Below are positions 21,183 through 30,002 of a stretch of DNA of 64,000 bases, piece after piece. A program made the translations under genes and the position numbers. The stretch comes from Nemertoderma westbladi (Eukaryota; Xenacoelomorpha; Nemertodermatida; Nemertodermatidae), in assembly GCA_032718475.1 (NCBI GenBank), contig JAUCBJ010000795.1, forward strand, positions 1-64,000, written 5' to 3'. Below the pieces are notes generated by a model that saw only the letters and a program-made list of their open reading frames with translations, was not told the DNA's origin and made no database searches. Each line of letters opens with the position of its first letter. The first letter of the stretch is position 1.

Positions 21183-24100
21183 TTAAGAGATTTTGAGCAA
21201 GTAATTCTTAAGTTTTAATTTAAAGATATTCAGACTGGAGCTGCTACGGATATTTTGTGGCAAGGAGTTCCAGAGTAAAGGGCCTTGAACAGATACAGAC
21301 TGGTGACGGACAATAAGACGGACATGTGGCAGGTGGTACAGACCAGCGGAGGCAGAGCGGGTGTTGTAGGAGTGCACTGAAGAAGCCCTGGTGAACAAGT
21401 GGGAAAGAGGGTGGGAGGGGTTACTATGAATATCGTACATTAGTGAGAGGACCTGGAATTGGAAAAGTTGATCTATAGGTAGTATACGTAGTTGTTGGTA
21501 GATTGGAAAGGCGGAGGACCGGTGGTGGCTAAACGTAATACATCGTAGAATTTTATTTAGTTTTGTTCGCAAAGGTTTGGTGATGGTATTGTAGGTGCCA
21601 CCCCAGACAATGAGACCATAGTAGATGTATGGATATATTAACGAGTAAAAGAGCATCCGTAAAATCTGTGGGCTGAGAATATGACGTAATTTATAGAAAA
21701 GACCTCCGGTTCTAGAGATCTTTTTAAGAATGTAGCTTATGTGATTGCGGAATGTTAAATTATTGTCGATAATTATACCTAGGTACTTAAATGCAGATGT
21801 AAATTTTATTGGTTGACTATTAATGGATAGACCGTGAGATTGAGATTGGAATCTGGAGTTTTTAAATATGGAGTATTCTGTCTTATCAATATTTAACGTT
21901 AGTCGGTTGTCACATAGCCAGTCATAGAGCAGGTTAGCGTCGTAATTCATGGAGTCGATTAGAGGAGTCAGATGGCGGTGTCGTCGCATGAGAGTGGTGT
22001 CATCGGCAAAGAGAGTCGCGAGGGAGGATGTGCAGTTAGGTAAGTCATTTATATAAAGAAGAAAAAGGACTGGCCCGAGAACCGACCCTTGTGGGATACC
22101 ACATGAAATGGACCTGAGAGAGGATATAGTGTTATCTATAGATACGCACTGCCTACGGTTGGTAAGATAATCAGAAAATAGTGAAAAGGGCGTGCCACGG
22201 ATACCGTACATTTGTACTTTGCTAAGTAGGATAGAAAAATTAAGCGTGTCGAACGCCTTTTTCAAATCAATTAGTAGTAAACAAGAAGAATCGTAATTAT
22301 CAAGAGCTTCACGTAATGACTCTACAATGTTTATAACAGCCATGGACGTAGTGTATTTCTTACGAAAGCCGAACTGATTAGGGGAAATAATTTTAAATTT
22401 TTCCAGATAGGATATTAATTGAGAATATATAACAGATTCATAGATTTTATGAAATACTGAAAGTAAAGAGATGGGCCTATAGTTGGTAGTCAGGAAGGGG
22501 TCGCCACCTTTATAAACTGGGATAACTTTGGATACCTTAATAGAATTAGGAAAGTGGCCTTGATTTATGCTTAGATTAATTAGGTAGGCTAAATGAGTTG
22601 CTATAATAGGTGCGGCTAATTTAACAAGGTGTACAGGGAAATCGTCATTGGATGAAGCACTGTCGCGTAAAGTAAGTAAATTGTAGTGTACCTCTACAGC
22701 GGAAGTTTCTGTGAGTACAAGAGAGTTAGATTTAGAATGTTGAATATGTCGAGTCGGGCTGCGTGATGTGGTTGGCAGTTTAGAAGCTAATTTTGGTCCT
22801 ATGGTAGAAAAGAAATCGTTAAAGTGGTTAGCTATATCAGATGAGGAAGTCACACTATAATTAGAACCGTTGTTAGATATATTTAAACGTTTTGGAACAG
22901 AAGATTTACTAGATCGGTTAAGTAGATTATTAATAGTTTTCCAGGTTTTGCGCATATTATTTGAATTATTTGTAAACTCCGAAGTATAATATTGTTTCTC
23001 GGCAGACCTAAGTAGACTAGTTAGCTTGTTACGGTATAATTTAAAGATGTTGTGATTTTCAGAGGTTGGGTGTTTGACGGACTTTGCGTAAAGTAAGTTC
23101 TTTTTGCGGATCGCCAATAGTAAACCATTGGATAACCACGGTTTTTTAGAGACTGACTTTTTATTAAGTGCCTTGCGTGGTAGATTTGTGGTACAAGTAG
23201 CCGTAAATTCTGAGTAGAAGTTATCGAATTTGTCTTTATCAGAAACTGGTACAGTCGAAGTTTTGTAAGTCCACTGCTTATTGTACAGGTCTTTCAGAAA
23301 TTTGGTTTTATCGAATTGGCTATAGTCATACACATATTTGGTCTCCGGAGGTCGGAAAAAAGTAGAATAGTTAGAAAGAACGAGAAAAGTTGCTAGATGA
23401 TCGGATGTGCCAGTTTCAGTTAGGAAGACACCCGGGGAGCAAATAGATGAATGGATATTAGTAATAACGTGGTCAATGAGGGTCTTAGAGTGAGTAGTTA
23501 TACGGGTTGGTTGCTGTATTGTTTGGGTAAAACCGTTAGATGAAATTATATTTAGATAGTCTCGGGCATTGGGTTTGGTTGACTTTATGAGGTCTATATT
23601 TATATCACCGGTAATAATTACATCATGTTTAGTAGCTGCCAGTTTTGTTAAGGAGTCATTTAGTTTAGTAGCAAATGAGTCGTAAGATATTTCGTCGGGA
23701 CGATAGATACAACCTATAATTAGTGGTCTACTCGGATGTGGACGAGAAATTTCTACCCAGGAGTTTTCCGGACCAGGAAAGTGTAGATCAGGACGTTCGA
23801 CCATCTCCAGTTCACTCCGGACATAGATCGCTGTGCCTCCCCTGGTCAGCTTACCATACTCCCGGAAGTCACATACAGGGTTCTTATAACCATCAATGCA
23901 TATGTTGTTAATGGGGTGGTCCTTAGTGAGGAAAGTTTCGGAAACTGACAAAATATCGAATTTGTTATTGAGCGTTGATAAGAAATCTGTAACTGCCGTA
24001 AAATTTGAATTTAGACTCCTGCAATTTAAATGAAAGACAGAGAAAGATGGGTTGGTAGTCTCACTAGTGAAAGTGTTGTTAAATTTTGCTTCATTGTAAT

Positions 24101-24470
24101 AGTTGCCAATAATTAAGTTTGAATTAACATTATCATCGGGATTAATAGAACTAAATATGTTGCCAGTAGCTTTATAATCAGAATCTGAAATGTCCTCGCT
24201 ATTTTCAGAACAGAATATATCAAGGTCATCATTAGATACAGGGTAAAAAGGAAATATACCTGCGTAACAAAAATTACAAAAATGTATTAGATTGTTCCCA
24301 GAGTTATTTGAAAAATCCTGGGCATCTAAGAATGAACCACATTGTCGATGGTAGTGCGTATTGCATAAGTTACAGAGGAATACTAGATCAAAATGATAAA
24401 ATTTAGAAAAACAGAAACCACAATTACAGTCAACACGGTCAGGGGGTGGGTTGTATCGCTGGCCGGACAT
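21183..24470 (-). CDS. LINE ORF2: zinc finger-endonuclease-reverse transcriptase
   Basis: The 1095-aa protein nicks target DNA and primes reverse transcription of the element's RNA. Residues 15-68 form a PHD/RING-like Cys-His pattern (C15-x-C17-x2-C20, C33-x2-C36-x2-H39-x-H41-x2-C44, H63-x-C65-x2-C68). The APE-type endonuclease follows (about 145-375), with FHLNCRSL, a SVSETFL segment holding the catalytic Glu, a GDINIDL motif and the closing TSDHLA. The RT domain (about 610-880) shows NYRPISLLS, LLIDLKKAFDTLN with the first catalytic Asp, GIPQGSVLGPVLFLLYIN, and FADD at 821-824. The C-terminal domain ends near residue 1095. The length suits a complete ORF2, and there are no stops or frameshifts. 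The chosen ATG is the first in the frame and precedes the zinc finger. Clade assignment to the CR1/L2 group rests on motif style and the 3' tail; the exact clade is open. Confidence 0.93.
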   Translation of the reverse strand: MSGQRYNPPPDRVDCNCGFCFSKFYHFDLVFLCNLCNTHYHRQCGSFLDAQDFSNNSGNNLIHFCNFCYAGIFPFYPVSNDDLDIFCSENSEDISDSDYKATGNIFSSINPDDNVNSNLIIGNYYNEAKFNNTFTSETTNPSFSVFHLNCRSLNSNFTAVTDFLSTLNNKFDILSVSETFLTKDHPINNICIDGYKNPVCDFREYGKLTRGGTAIYVRSELEMVERPDLHFPGPENSWVEISRPHPSRPLIIGCIYRPDEISYDSFATKLNDSLTKLAATKHDVIITGDINIDLIKSTKPNARDYLNIISSNGFTQTIQQPTRITTHSKTLIDHVITNIHSSICSPGVFLTETGTSDHLATFLVLSNYSTFFRPPETKYVYDYSQFDKTKFLKDLYNKQWTYKTSTVPVSDKDKFDNFYSEFTATCTTNLPRKALNKKSVSKKPWLSNGLLLAIRKKNLLYAKSVKHPTSENHNIFKLYRNKLTSLLRSAEKQYYTSEFTNNSNNMRKTWKTINNLLNRSSKSSVPKRLNISNNGSNYSVTSSSDIANHFNDFFSTIGPKLASKLPTTSRSPTRHIQHSKSNSLVLTETSAVEVHYNLLTLRDSASSNDDFPVHLVKLAAPIIATHLAYLINLSINQGHFPNSIKVSKVIPVYKGGDPFLTTNYRPISLLSVFHKIYESVIYSQLISYLEKFKIISPNQFGFRKKYTTSMAVINIVESLREALDNYDSSCLLLIDLKKAFDTLNFSILLSKVQMYGIRGTPFSLFSDYLTNRRQCVSIDNTISSLRSISCGIPQGSVLGPVLFLLYINDLPNCTSSLATLFADDTTLMRRHRHLTPLIDSMNYDANLLYDWLCDNRLTLNIDKTEYSIFKNSRFQSQSHGLSINSQPIKFTSAFKYLGIIIDNNLTFRNHISYILKKISRTGGLFYKLRHILSPQILRMLFYSLIYPYIYYGLIVWGGTYNTITKPLRTKLNKILRCITFSHHRSSAFPIYQQLRILPIDQLFQFQVLSLMYDIHSNPSHPLSHLFTRASSVHSYNTRSASAGLYHLPHVRLIVRHQSVSVQGPLLWNSLPQNIRSSSSLNIFKLKLKNYLLKIS

Positions 24471-24899
24471 GCAATTTGTACAGGGACTTACTTGCCTAGA
24501 CTAGGAGGACTTCGGTGTTTAGATTAGGTTCCCCAGCAGATTGGTAGGTAATAAACATTATTACCTTAATAATAGGTAATCTACTTGGTGGATATCATAA
24601 GTTGATAAATGGTTCGGTATTAAAGAAGAAAATGATATGAAAATATGATAGGAAATGTTATAATGAGATGATATAAAGAAATGTATTAATAATTCGATAT
24701 ACCAAATAATATAACCAAGAAATATGATTAGTAAAGTTTATGAATAAGAATAATTTGACCGGGAACTTACATAAAATAAACTGAAATAAATGGTATGGGC
24801 TCCCTACCAGTCACCGAATAATTTGAATTTCTTTCATTCTGAAATGTTTATGAAGCTTTATAGTTTTATCTTTGTTAATGGTACGAGAAAATTAGGAAA
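24471..24899 (-). other. Spacer between LINE ORF1 and ORF2
   Basis: AT-rich 429 bp containing stops in all minus-strand frames. ORF2 is therefore translated independently, by reinitiation or internal entry, rather than by a simple frameshift; this is an inference. Confidence 0.6.
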
Positions 24900-25814
24900 C
24901 TACTCGGAGGGCTCCTCTTCTTCGACCACAGCTATAGGCGAGTAGTAGGATCCCGGCATCCGACCATTGGAGGTGGGGACAATGGGACGAGCGGGAGTGT
25001 TGGTCGAGGGAACAGTGGGCCCAGTCGGGGAAGTGGAGGGGTTCCCGAGTAGCGAATCTACGGGAGCAGAGCTGGCAGGAGGTGGAAGGAAGAGGCAATT
25101 TACATCTCGATCAGTCCCGATACGCATCGGCTTGTCTCCATTGCAGACGCGGGCAAATACGACGCCGTTGCGGGTATAAAACGAGTGGATTCGTGCCGCG
25201 CGATGTAGAGCGCGCAGCGATTTAACGAGCAGTGCACGACTCGCAATAAGGTGTTCAGTGATCGCGATCGGCTTAGCGAGATTCTTTTTATTCTGGAGAG
25301 CGCAGACGCGCTGACTGTGTCCGTAGCACCGGATGATCATGGTGCGGGCGCGGGGTTTAAGAGGTTTAGATCCATTAACCGAGTTCGGAGGGCGGACCGC
25401 GTTTCCTAATCGGTGGAAGACGTCAACGTCGTTGATCGACAATTTAAGTGGAGTAAGAACATCTGCGATGAGACTGGCCCTCTCGTTGGCGGAGTTGTTC
25501 TCCTCCGGTAGGTTGTGGACCAGGATGTTGTGACGGCGTTGGTAGACCTGCAACTCCTCATTTTCTACTAGGAGCGTGGTATTCTTTCGTTGAAATGACT
25601 CATTGTGCTTAATAAGGATCGCGTTATCAGACTCTAGATTGGAAATACGAGCAGTATTAGTTACGATTGCCTGACGTGCCTCCTTGAGTTCGTATCTAAA
25701 CTCATCCTGTAGCTCACGGAGCTCCCTGATTTCCTTCTGCAGCTCATCTTGGCCTGCGTGTAGGTCGTCCAGGCGGCGGAGGATTGCCTCACCAACATCC
25801 TTCCAGTTGGGCAT
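24900..25814 (-). CDS. LINE ORF1: coiled-coil nucleic-acid chaperone-like
   Basis: The 304-aa protein is presumed to bind the LINE RNA and form the ribonucleoprotein. Residues about 10-95 are heptad-rich and highly charged (LQKEIRELRELQDEF, then LESDNAILIKHNESFQRKNT), predicting a coiled coil for oligomerisation. Residues about 95-235 carry a compact domain: ILVHNLPEE at the RRM-like start, DVFHRLGN, RTMIIRCYGHSQR, and a basic NKKNLAKPIAITEHL segment. This resembles the RRM plus C-terminal domain arrangement of L1/CR1-type ORF1 proteins. The last ~60 residues are Pro/Ser-rich and end in an acidic EEEEPSE. GC content is higher than in ORF2. It lies upstream of ORF2 on the same strand. No CCHC knuckle is seen. 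Two plus-strand ORFs overlapping it are shadows. Confidence 0.85.
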   Translation of the reverse strand: MPNWKDVGEAILRRLDDLHAGQDELQKEIRELRELQDEFRYELKEARQAIVTNTARISNLESDNAILIKHNESFQRKNTTLLVENEELQVYQRRHNILVHNLPEENNSANERASLIADVLTPLKLSINDVDVFHRLGNAVRPPNSVNGSKPLKPRARTMIIRCYGHSQRVCALQNKKNLAKPIAITEHLIASRALLVKSLRALHRAARIHSFYTRNGVVFARVCNGDKPMRIGTDRDVNCLFLPPPASSAPVDSLLGNPSTSPTGPTVPSTNTPARPIVPTSNGRMPGSYYSPIAVVEEEEPSE

Positions 25815-25900
25815 TCCGGACGGGGAGATTTGGAATATTAGCGAGTGATTAAAATATCGATAACGCTGTCTACCGGGGTAGTTTCTCGGTCTGAGTAAAA

Positions 25901-26073
25901 GTCCACTAGTCAGGCGAGCAGTACTAAGTATGCATTAGGACAGCACAGTACAGTATCAATAACACTTTCACGTTTATTATTAGATTCGATTCGATTATAG
26001 AGTTTGTAATAATAATAAATGAATTGTTGTGGGGTGAGTGACGGTTAATTTAAATATATAATGTAATAAATAT
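25901..26073. other. AT-rich flank of LINE
   Basis: May include the LINE 5' end. Nothing else is recognised. Confidence 0.35.
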
Positions 26074-26391
26074 GACAATATGATAATGCTCTCCATAGCG
26101 AAAAATGTAAACCGTCCCTACTGGGGCTCGAACCCGGTACCTAGGTTTCAAACTTCCGGTTATCATCGGCCGGGTGTGTTTTGCTTTGTTGTACTTTCCT
26201 TTTAGTGATTAGTTGGCCTAAATATGATATTCCACTCCATAGCGAAATCTTCATCCGATCTGGTAGCTCAGTACGCAAACCCGGCTGATGATAACCGGAA
26301 GTTTGAAACCTAGGTACCGGGTTCGAGCCCCAATAGGGTCGGTTGATATTTTTCGCTATGGAGAGCATTATCATATTGTCCTATTTATTAG
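26074..26391. repeat. Inverted pair of tRNA-derived SINE-like units
   Basis: The arms 26074-26175 and 26279-26391 are near-perfect reverse complements around a ~100-bp loop. The right arm and adjoining loop, read on plus, contain TGGTAGCTCAGTACGC, which fits an RNA polymerase III A box, and GGTTCGAGCCCC, which fits a B box about 60 bp later. The A-to-B spacing is close to that of a tRNA gene. The left arm carries the inverted B box only. This is best read as a tRNA-derived SINE or tRNA pseudogene with a partial inverted copy. The minus-strand ORF here is spurious. Confidence 0.65.
26255..26340 (+). ncRNA. tRNA-like SINE head with pol III A and B boxes
   Basis: A box at 26260-26274 (TGGTAGCTCAGTACG) and B box at 26324-26335 (GGTTCGAGCCCC). 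The intervening sequence does not fold into a normal anticodon arm by eye (it contains AACCGGAAGTTTGAAACC), so a functional tRNA is unlikely. Whether it is transcribed is unknown. Confidence 0.5.
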
Positions 26392-26548
26392 ATTATAGAG
26401 TTTGATCCAGTAGCTCTCAACGCAGTGTAACCACTACACCCCGGTTCAGGAGGTTAAGTAGTCGTCCCGCCGACGTTTAAATACCAAGATAGTGCAATCA
26501 GATAGATCACGAACAGCATGTGGGATCATATTAAACAGTCGTGGTCCT
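26392..26548. other. Short spacer, possible second tRNA-like fragment on minus
   Basis: On the minus strand GGGGTGTAGTGGTTACACTG resembles an A box, with a poor B-box-like GGATCAAACTC. I do not count this as a supported RNA gene. Confidence 0.25.
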
Positions 26549-26592
26549 TAAACATAATAATAATAATAATAAATGATATTTGTATTTGGTGT

Positions 26593-26639
26593 TGCAGGCG
26601 CCCTTAGGGAGTATTTACACTCTTATCAGGGCGCCTGCA
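26593..26639 (-). other. 3'-UTR hairpin of the LINE
   Basis: TGCAGGCGCCC and GGGCGCCTGCA form a perfect 11-bp stem around a 25-nt loop, directly between the stop codon region and the (TTA)n tail. Position just before the tail suggests the recognition structure that LINE RTs use to select their own RNA. That role is inferred from related LINEs. Confidence 0.75.
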
Positions 26640-26648
26640 GCTGCCGCA

Positions 26649-27515
26649 CTAATCTAATTTACAATTACCGGTAAACAAAAGGGTTTTCAGTTCGCGTCTA
26701 AATGAGTCATAGGTCATCATGGATTCAGTTGATCGGGTCGATGGCGGTAGTTTATTCCACAAACGAGGGGCAAACGAGTAGAAGCTCTTCGATGCTAGGG
26801 TGTTTTTCACAAGTGGGACAGAAAGCTTTGAGAGATTGCTGGATCGCAACGTACGGGTATCCTCAAGGATAGATATTTCATTGCGCAAATAAGTCGGGGC
26901 AGTCCCGGACAGACATTTAAATGTGATACAAGCAAGCTTATAATTAATCCGTGATTCAATGGGCAGCCAGTGAAGGGATTTCAGCATTGCCGTTGCCGAG
27001 GTGTACTTGTATTGTCCATTGATAACACAATATCGCGGAGAATGAGTAACCAATCTTGCAGCGCTGTTTTGTATCATTTGTAGACGTTTAACTACTGATT
27101 TAGCGGATGTTTTAAGGACAGCGTTTGAATAGTCGATTCTGCTGGTTATGAATGCGTGGACTAGGGTTTCTAGAGCTGAAGTTGTAAGGTAAGCCCGAAT
27201 TTTATACAAAGACCGGATATAATATTTCGATTTCGCTGCTGTTGCTACTATCTGATCTTTAAATTTCAATTCACTATCAAACACAACTCCGAGAGATTTA
27301 ACCTTATCAGAGAAATCTATCTTAACGTTTCTGTATACAATTGTTCTGGCATTCAGAGGTATCTTCATTCTTTGTTGTTTCGTGCCATATACAATCAGTT
27401 CAGTTTTATCTGGGTTAATTTGTAGGTGATTAACGTCCATCCAATCAGCAACAATATGTAGCACAGCAGTGATACGAGTCTTCAGGGTCTCTATATCTTC
27501 AGCATATCCAGTCAC
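26649..27515 (-). pseudogene. LINE RT thumb/C-terminal part
   Basis: The 288-codon frame begins just after the RT catalytic box: YADD lies at 27527-27538, only a few codons upstream. It continues with HLQINPDKTELIVYG, SLGVVFDSELKF, RLQMIQNSAARLV, LHWLPIESRINYKL, a YLRNEI segment and SFYSFAPRLWNKLPPSTRS near the end. The succession is the standard C-terminal half of CR1/L2-group RTs and reaches the usual C-terminus. The upstream palm is in another frame. Confidence 0.85.
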
Positions 27516-27519
27516 AAAG

Positions 27520-28273
27520 AATTGTGTGTCATCAGCATAGTTGCACCTTTCACTCCTAATGCATCCACACGCCAGAACAGGTCAGTCATATACGCATTAT
27601 AAAGTGCTGGCCCAAGGATACTTCCCTGAGGCACGCCGGTTTAAAGCAATGTTTTATCAGATGTACTCTCATCAATTTTCACGCATTGTTGTCTGTCAGA
27701 TAAATAGGACTCAAAGAGATTAAGTGCAGCACCAGTGAACCCAAATTCTTTACTGAGCTTAAATATAAGGTTTTTGTGATGGACAGTGTCGAACGCCGCA
27801 CTCAAATCAATATAGGAGCACAAAGTAACTTGTTGATTTTCTATTCCCTTAAGAAATTTATTTAGAAGAAATAGATTAGCAGTTTCAGTGGAATGGTGCC
27901 GTCTGTAACCAGACTGTGTCTGGTGAAAAGCTAGCTGTGGTGTAGCTCTATAAAGTATCACTTTCTCAACTACCTTAGATAAGAAACTAAGGTTTGACAC
28001 TGGTCGATAATTTTTTAATATCTCAGCATCCAACTCCGGTTTCTTTAAGAGAGGTCTTACGATAGACAGTTTAAGAAAGGCTGGGAATTCCGCATCTGCT
28101 AAAACCATGTTTATATACATCGTTAAGGGCTGAATAACAACGGGAATTACTGATTTAAATAAAGGCGTTGGCATACAGTCCAGTTCGCAAGTTGCATTTG
28201 ACATCTTCCTTATGAGTTGAGCTAAGTCTTCCTCTTGAAAAGGCTGAAATTCACAAAAGTCTGTTTTATACAA
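27520..28273 (-). pseudogene. LINE RT fingers/palm part, frameshifted
   Basis: The 210-codon frame (28273-27641) includes MYINMVLADAEFPAFLKLSI, NYRPVSNLSFLSKVVEKVI, TQSGYRRHHSTETAN and YIDLSAAFDTVHH, which holds the first catalytic Asp. Downstream, GVPQGSILGPALYNAYM and then YADD follow in other frames after a stop near 27640 and a shift near 27540. All palm motifs are recognisable, so inactivation is by indels rather than by loss of domains. Confidence 0.8.
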
Positions 28274-28690
28274 TTATTACATCGACTGCTCGTATTGAAT
28301 GTCAACATAATAGTGTTAATTTTTTCAGTGAAAAAATGTGAGAACTTTGTTGCTAACTCAGCACTATTGCCATGCTTAGTCGGTAAAACAAGGTTTCCTC
28401 CCTTTCCCAATAACCTTTTAAACTGTTTCCACAGAAGTTTTGAGTTAGTCGAATTGGTATTAATATAATCGCAGTAAAACGCCCTTGTAGAATCGCGAAG
28501 CAATTTCGCTAGGTCCGACTTTGCTATATTTAAATTAACTTTGTTCTGCTCAGTCAGTTCTTTGTGAAACGCAAGTTCACACCGTCTCTTCTTCTTCCGT
28601 TTAGTCTGGATCCCCTCCATATCTTCCTCCCTGATTTTCGAGTGTTTAGTGTTGATCTTTACAATCTTCTCGCAGAAGCTATTATTGTAG
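28222..28690 (-). pseudogene. LINE linker region between endonuclease and RT
   Basis: A basic, 132-codon frame (RKKKRRCELAF, FYCDYINTNSTNSKLLWKQF, LATKFSHFFTEKINTI) matches the linker that precedes the RT in CR1/L2-group proteins. It overlaps the RT frame by a shift near 28250. The similarity seems to extend a little upstream of the ATG, to about 28690, where the copy is truncated. Confidence 0.7.
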
Positions 28691-28819
28691 AGAGATATAA
28701 TGCGGCCGATATTTAGGAGACTGGGTATTACACGAAAAGTTAAAAAATAATTCCGAAAATTACACGTTTATTAGATTTAATTATTAGATGTCGATTTTAT
28801 CGTTGATGAGGAATTCGTT
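28691..28819. other. Short non-coding spacer
   Basis: AT-rich; nothing recognised. Confidence 0.3.
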
Positions 28820-29190
28820 AGATTGGGCACCACGCAGCAAACTTCGCCCACGTCCAATCTTCGCCGGAGCAATATTCGCCCTCAAAATGAGCAACTATCA
28901 CCTGGCGGAAACCTTCGCCCGCATGCAATCTTTACCCACTAAACAATTACTGTTTTGGTTAGAAAAGCCGTCTCTGTAACCTGCTCCTTTCCCTCAATTA
29001 GTAACAACATCGTTTATTGTTTTGGTTAGAAAACCCCGTCTAAAAACCCGTTTATTTTCAGCCTGCTGCATTCCCTCAATTGGTAACTAAAATGGTTACT
29101 AACACAAATCTTATTGGGCGAAGATTGCCTTGCGGGCGAAGGTTACCCCCGGTGAAGGTTCGACGCGGCCAAAGGGTGCACCCAACCGAA
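28820..29190. mobile_element. Fold-back element with TTCGCCC-rich arms
   Basis: The left arm (about 28825-28940) holds repeated CTTCGCC(C/G) words, and the right arm (about 29112-29185) holds GGGCGAAG words. AACCTTCGCCCGCATGCAAT on the left has its inverted match in the right arm near 29120-29150, and TTGGGCAC/GTGCACCCAAC mark the outer ends. Between the arms lie two tandem copies of the dispersed TTATTGTTTTGGTTAGAAAA...CCCTCAATT(A/G)GTAAC repeat (28945-29090). No coding potential. Confidence 0.6.
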
Positions 29191-29710
29191 CCATACGCTC
29201 TCGGATTTTCCAAACATATGTAATGATATAGCGTTCACGCCTTCTTTCTAAATATAATAATGGTGTAAGGGAACTCCTCCAGTAAAGGTCACTAGAGGGA
29301 CATCTTTCGTCGGGTGTGTGAGATATTTGAAAGACCATTATCCGATCCCTTAGGCGCTTCCCTAGTACAACTGTCGAATGTCTACCTCCCTACCCACGCG
29401 ACTTCCGGTTTCGCTCAGGGAACCTGCTGTCGGTCAACCAGTGGCCTGTCGAGGATATGTGTTAGACCCCGGAATCAGTGTAACAAATAAGAGGGTTGAA
29501 AAGATAAGAACCTAATCCACCAATGTTTTCTCTTTGGATACCATACCCGCACTTTGGATCTCGAGAGTCTAGAAATTCTTCGCTGGCCTTGAATCTGGAC
29601 GCACTTAAATCCAGGGGTTCGTAGGTCTAATAAGTCGAGTCGTTCTAAACGCGAATATATAATTATTGCAAATACCTTTCAAAGAAACCTGAATGTAAAT
29701 ATATTAGTAG
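29191..29710. other. Non-coding, nothing recognised
   Basis: Moderate GC content. Short ORFs have no recognisable features. I see no repeats or RNA genes. Confidence 0.35.
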
Positions 29711-30002
29711 GGATGTGAGTCAGAAAATGTTTGGAAATTTCCGGAAATTTCCTATAATCTTTCCGGAAATTTCCTCTTTTACTTTTACTTTTACTTTTAC
29801 TCTTTTAATTTATTTAGCACATTCTGAAAACATATAGTAAAACACAAGTAGAGTAAACATTACTAGTAAACAGTAGAAACATAAGGGATTCTTAGATGTG
29901 TTTAGGTGGTTCGTTGTCTTGTCTCTTGTGGTCGTAACTACGGATGAAATATACTTTTCCGGAAATTTCCTTGAATAACATAATTCAGGAAATCTCACAT
30001 CC
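29711..30002. mobile_element. 292-bp MITE-like element with GGAAATTTCC palindromes
   Basis: GGATGTGAG (29711) and CTCACATCC (to 30002) are inverted termini. Just inside each end are copies of the palindrome CCGGAAATTTCC: three between 29731 and 29775, and one at 29959-29970. A (TTTTAC)n microsatellite follows at 29777-29803. There is no coding sequence. The short TIRs and small size fit a non-autonomous DNA transposon. A convincing target duplication was not found. Confidence 0.55.

Larger units (their letters stand above)
20783..25900 (-). mobile_element. Apparently full-length CR1/L2-group LINE
   Basis: On the minus strand the order is ORF1 (25814-24900), a 429-bp spacer, ORF2 (24470-21183), then a ~375-bp 3' UTR ending in tandem CTCAA repeats (20783-20808). 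Both ORFs are open, and ORF2 carries all expected endonuclease and RT motifs, so the copy may be young and competent. A microsatellite-like 3' tail instead of poly-A is characteristic of the CR1/L2 group. The 5' boundary is uncertain: I place it in the ~90 bp upstream of ORF1. A target duplication was not identified. Confidence 0.88.
26549..28690 (-). mobile_element. 5'-truncated CR1/L2-group LINE (second family)
   Basis: Read on the minus strand: the segment linking endonuclease to RT (28620-28222), RT fingers and palm (28273-27520), thumb and C-terminal domain (27515-26649), then a short 3' UTR with a perfect hairpin and a (TTA)n tail (26549-26572). The endonuclease and ORF1 are absent. Frameshifts near 28250, 27640 and 27540 split the frame, so the copy is dead. 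The protein is clearly a different family from the intact LINE at 21183-25814. Confidence 0.85.

Noticed and set aside
26255-26340. Functional tRNA gene
   Set aside because: A and B boxes are present, but no proper anticodon arm or acceptor stem could be drawn, and the unit is part of an inverted repeat.
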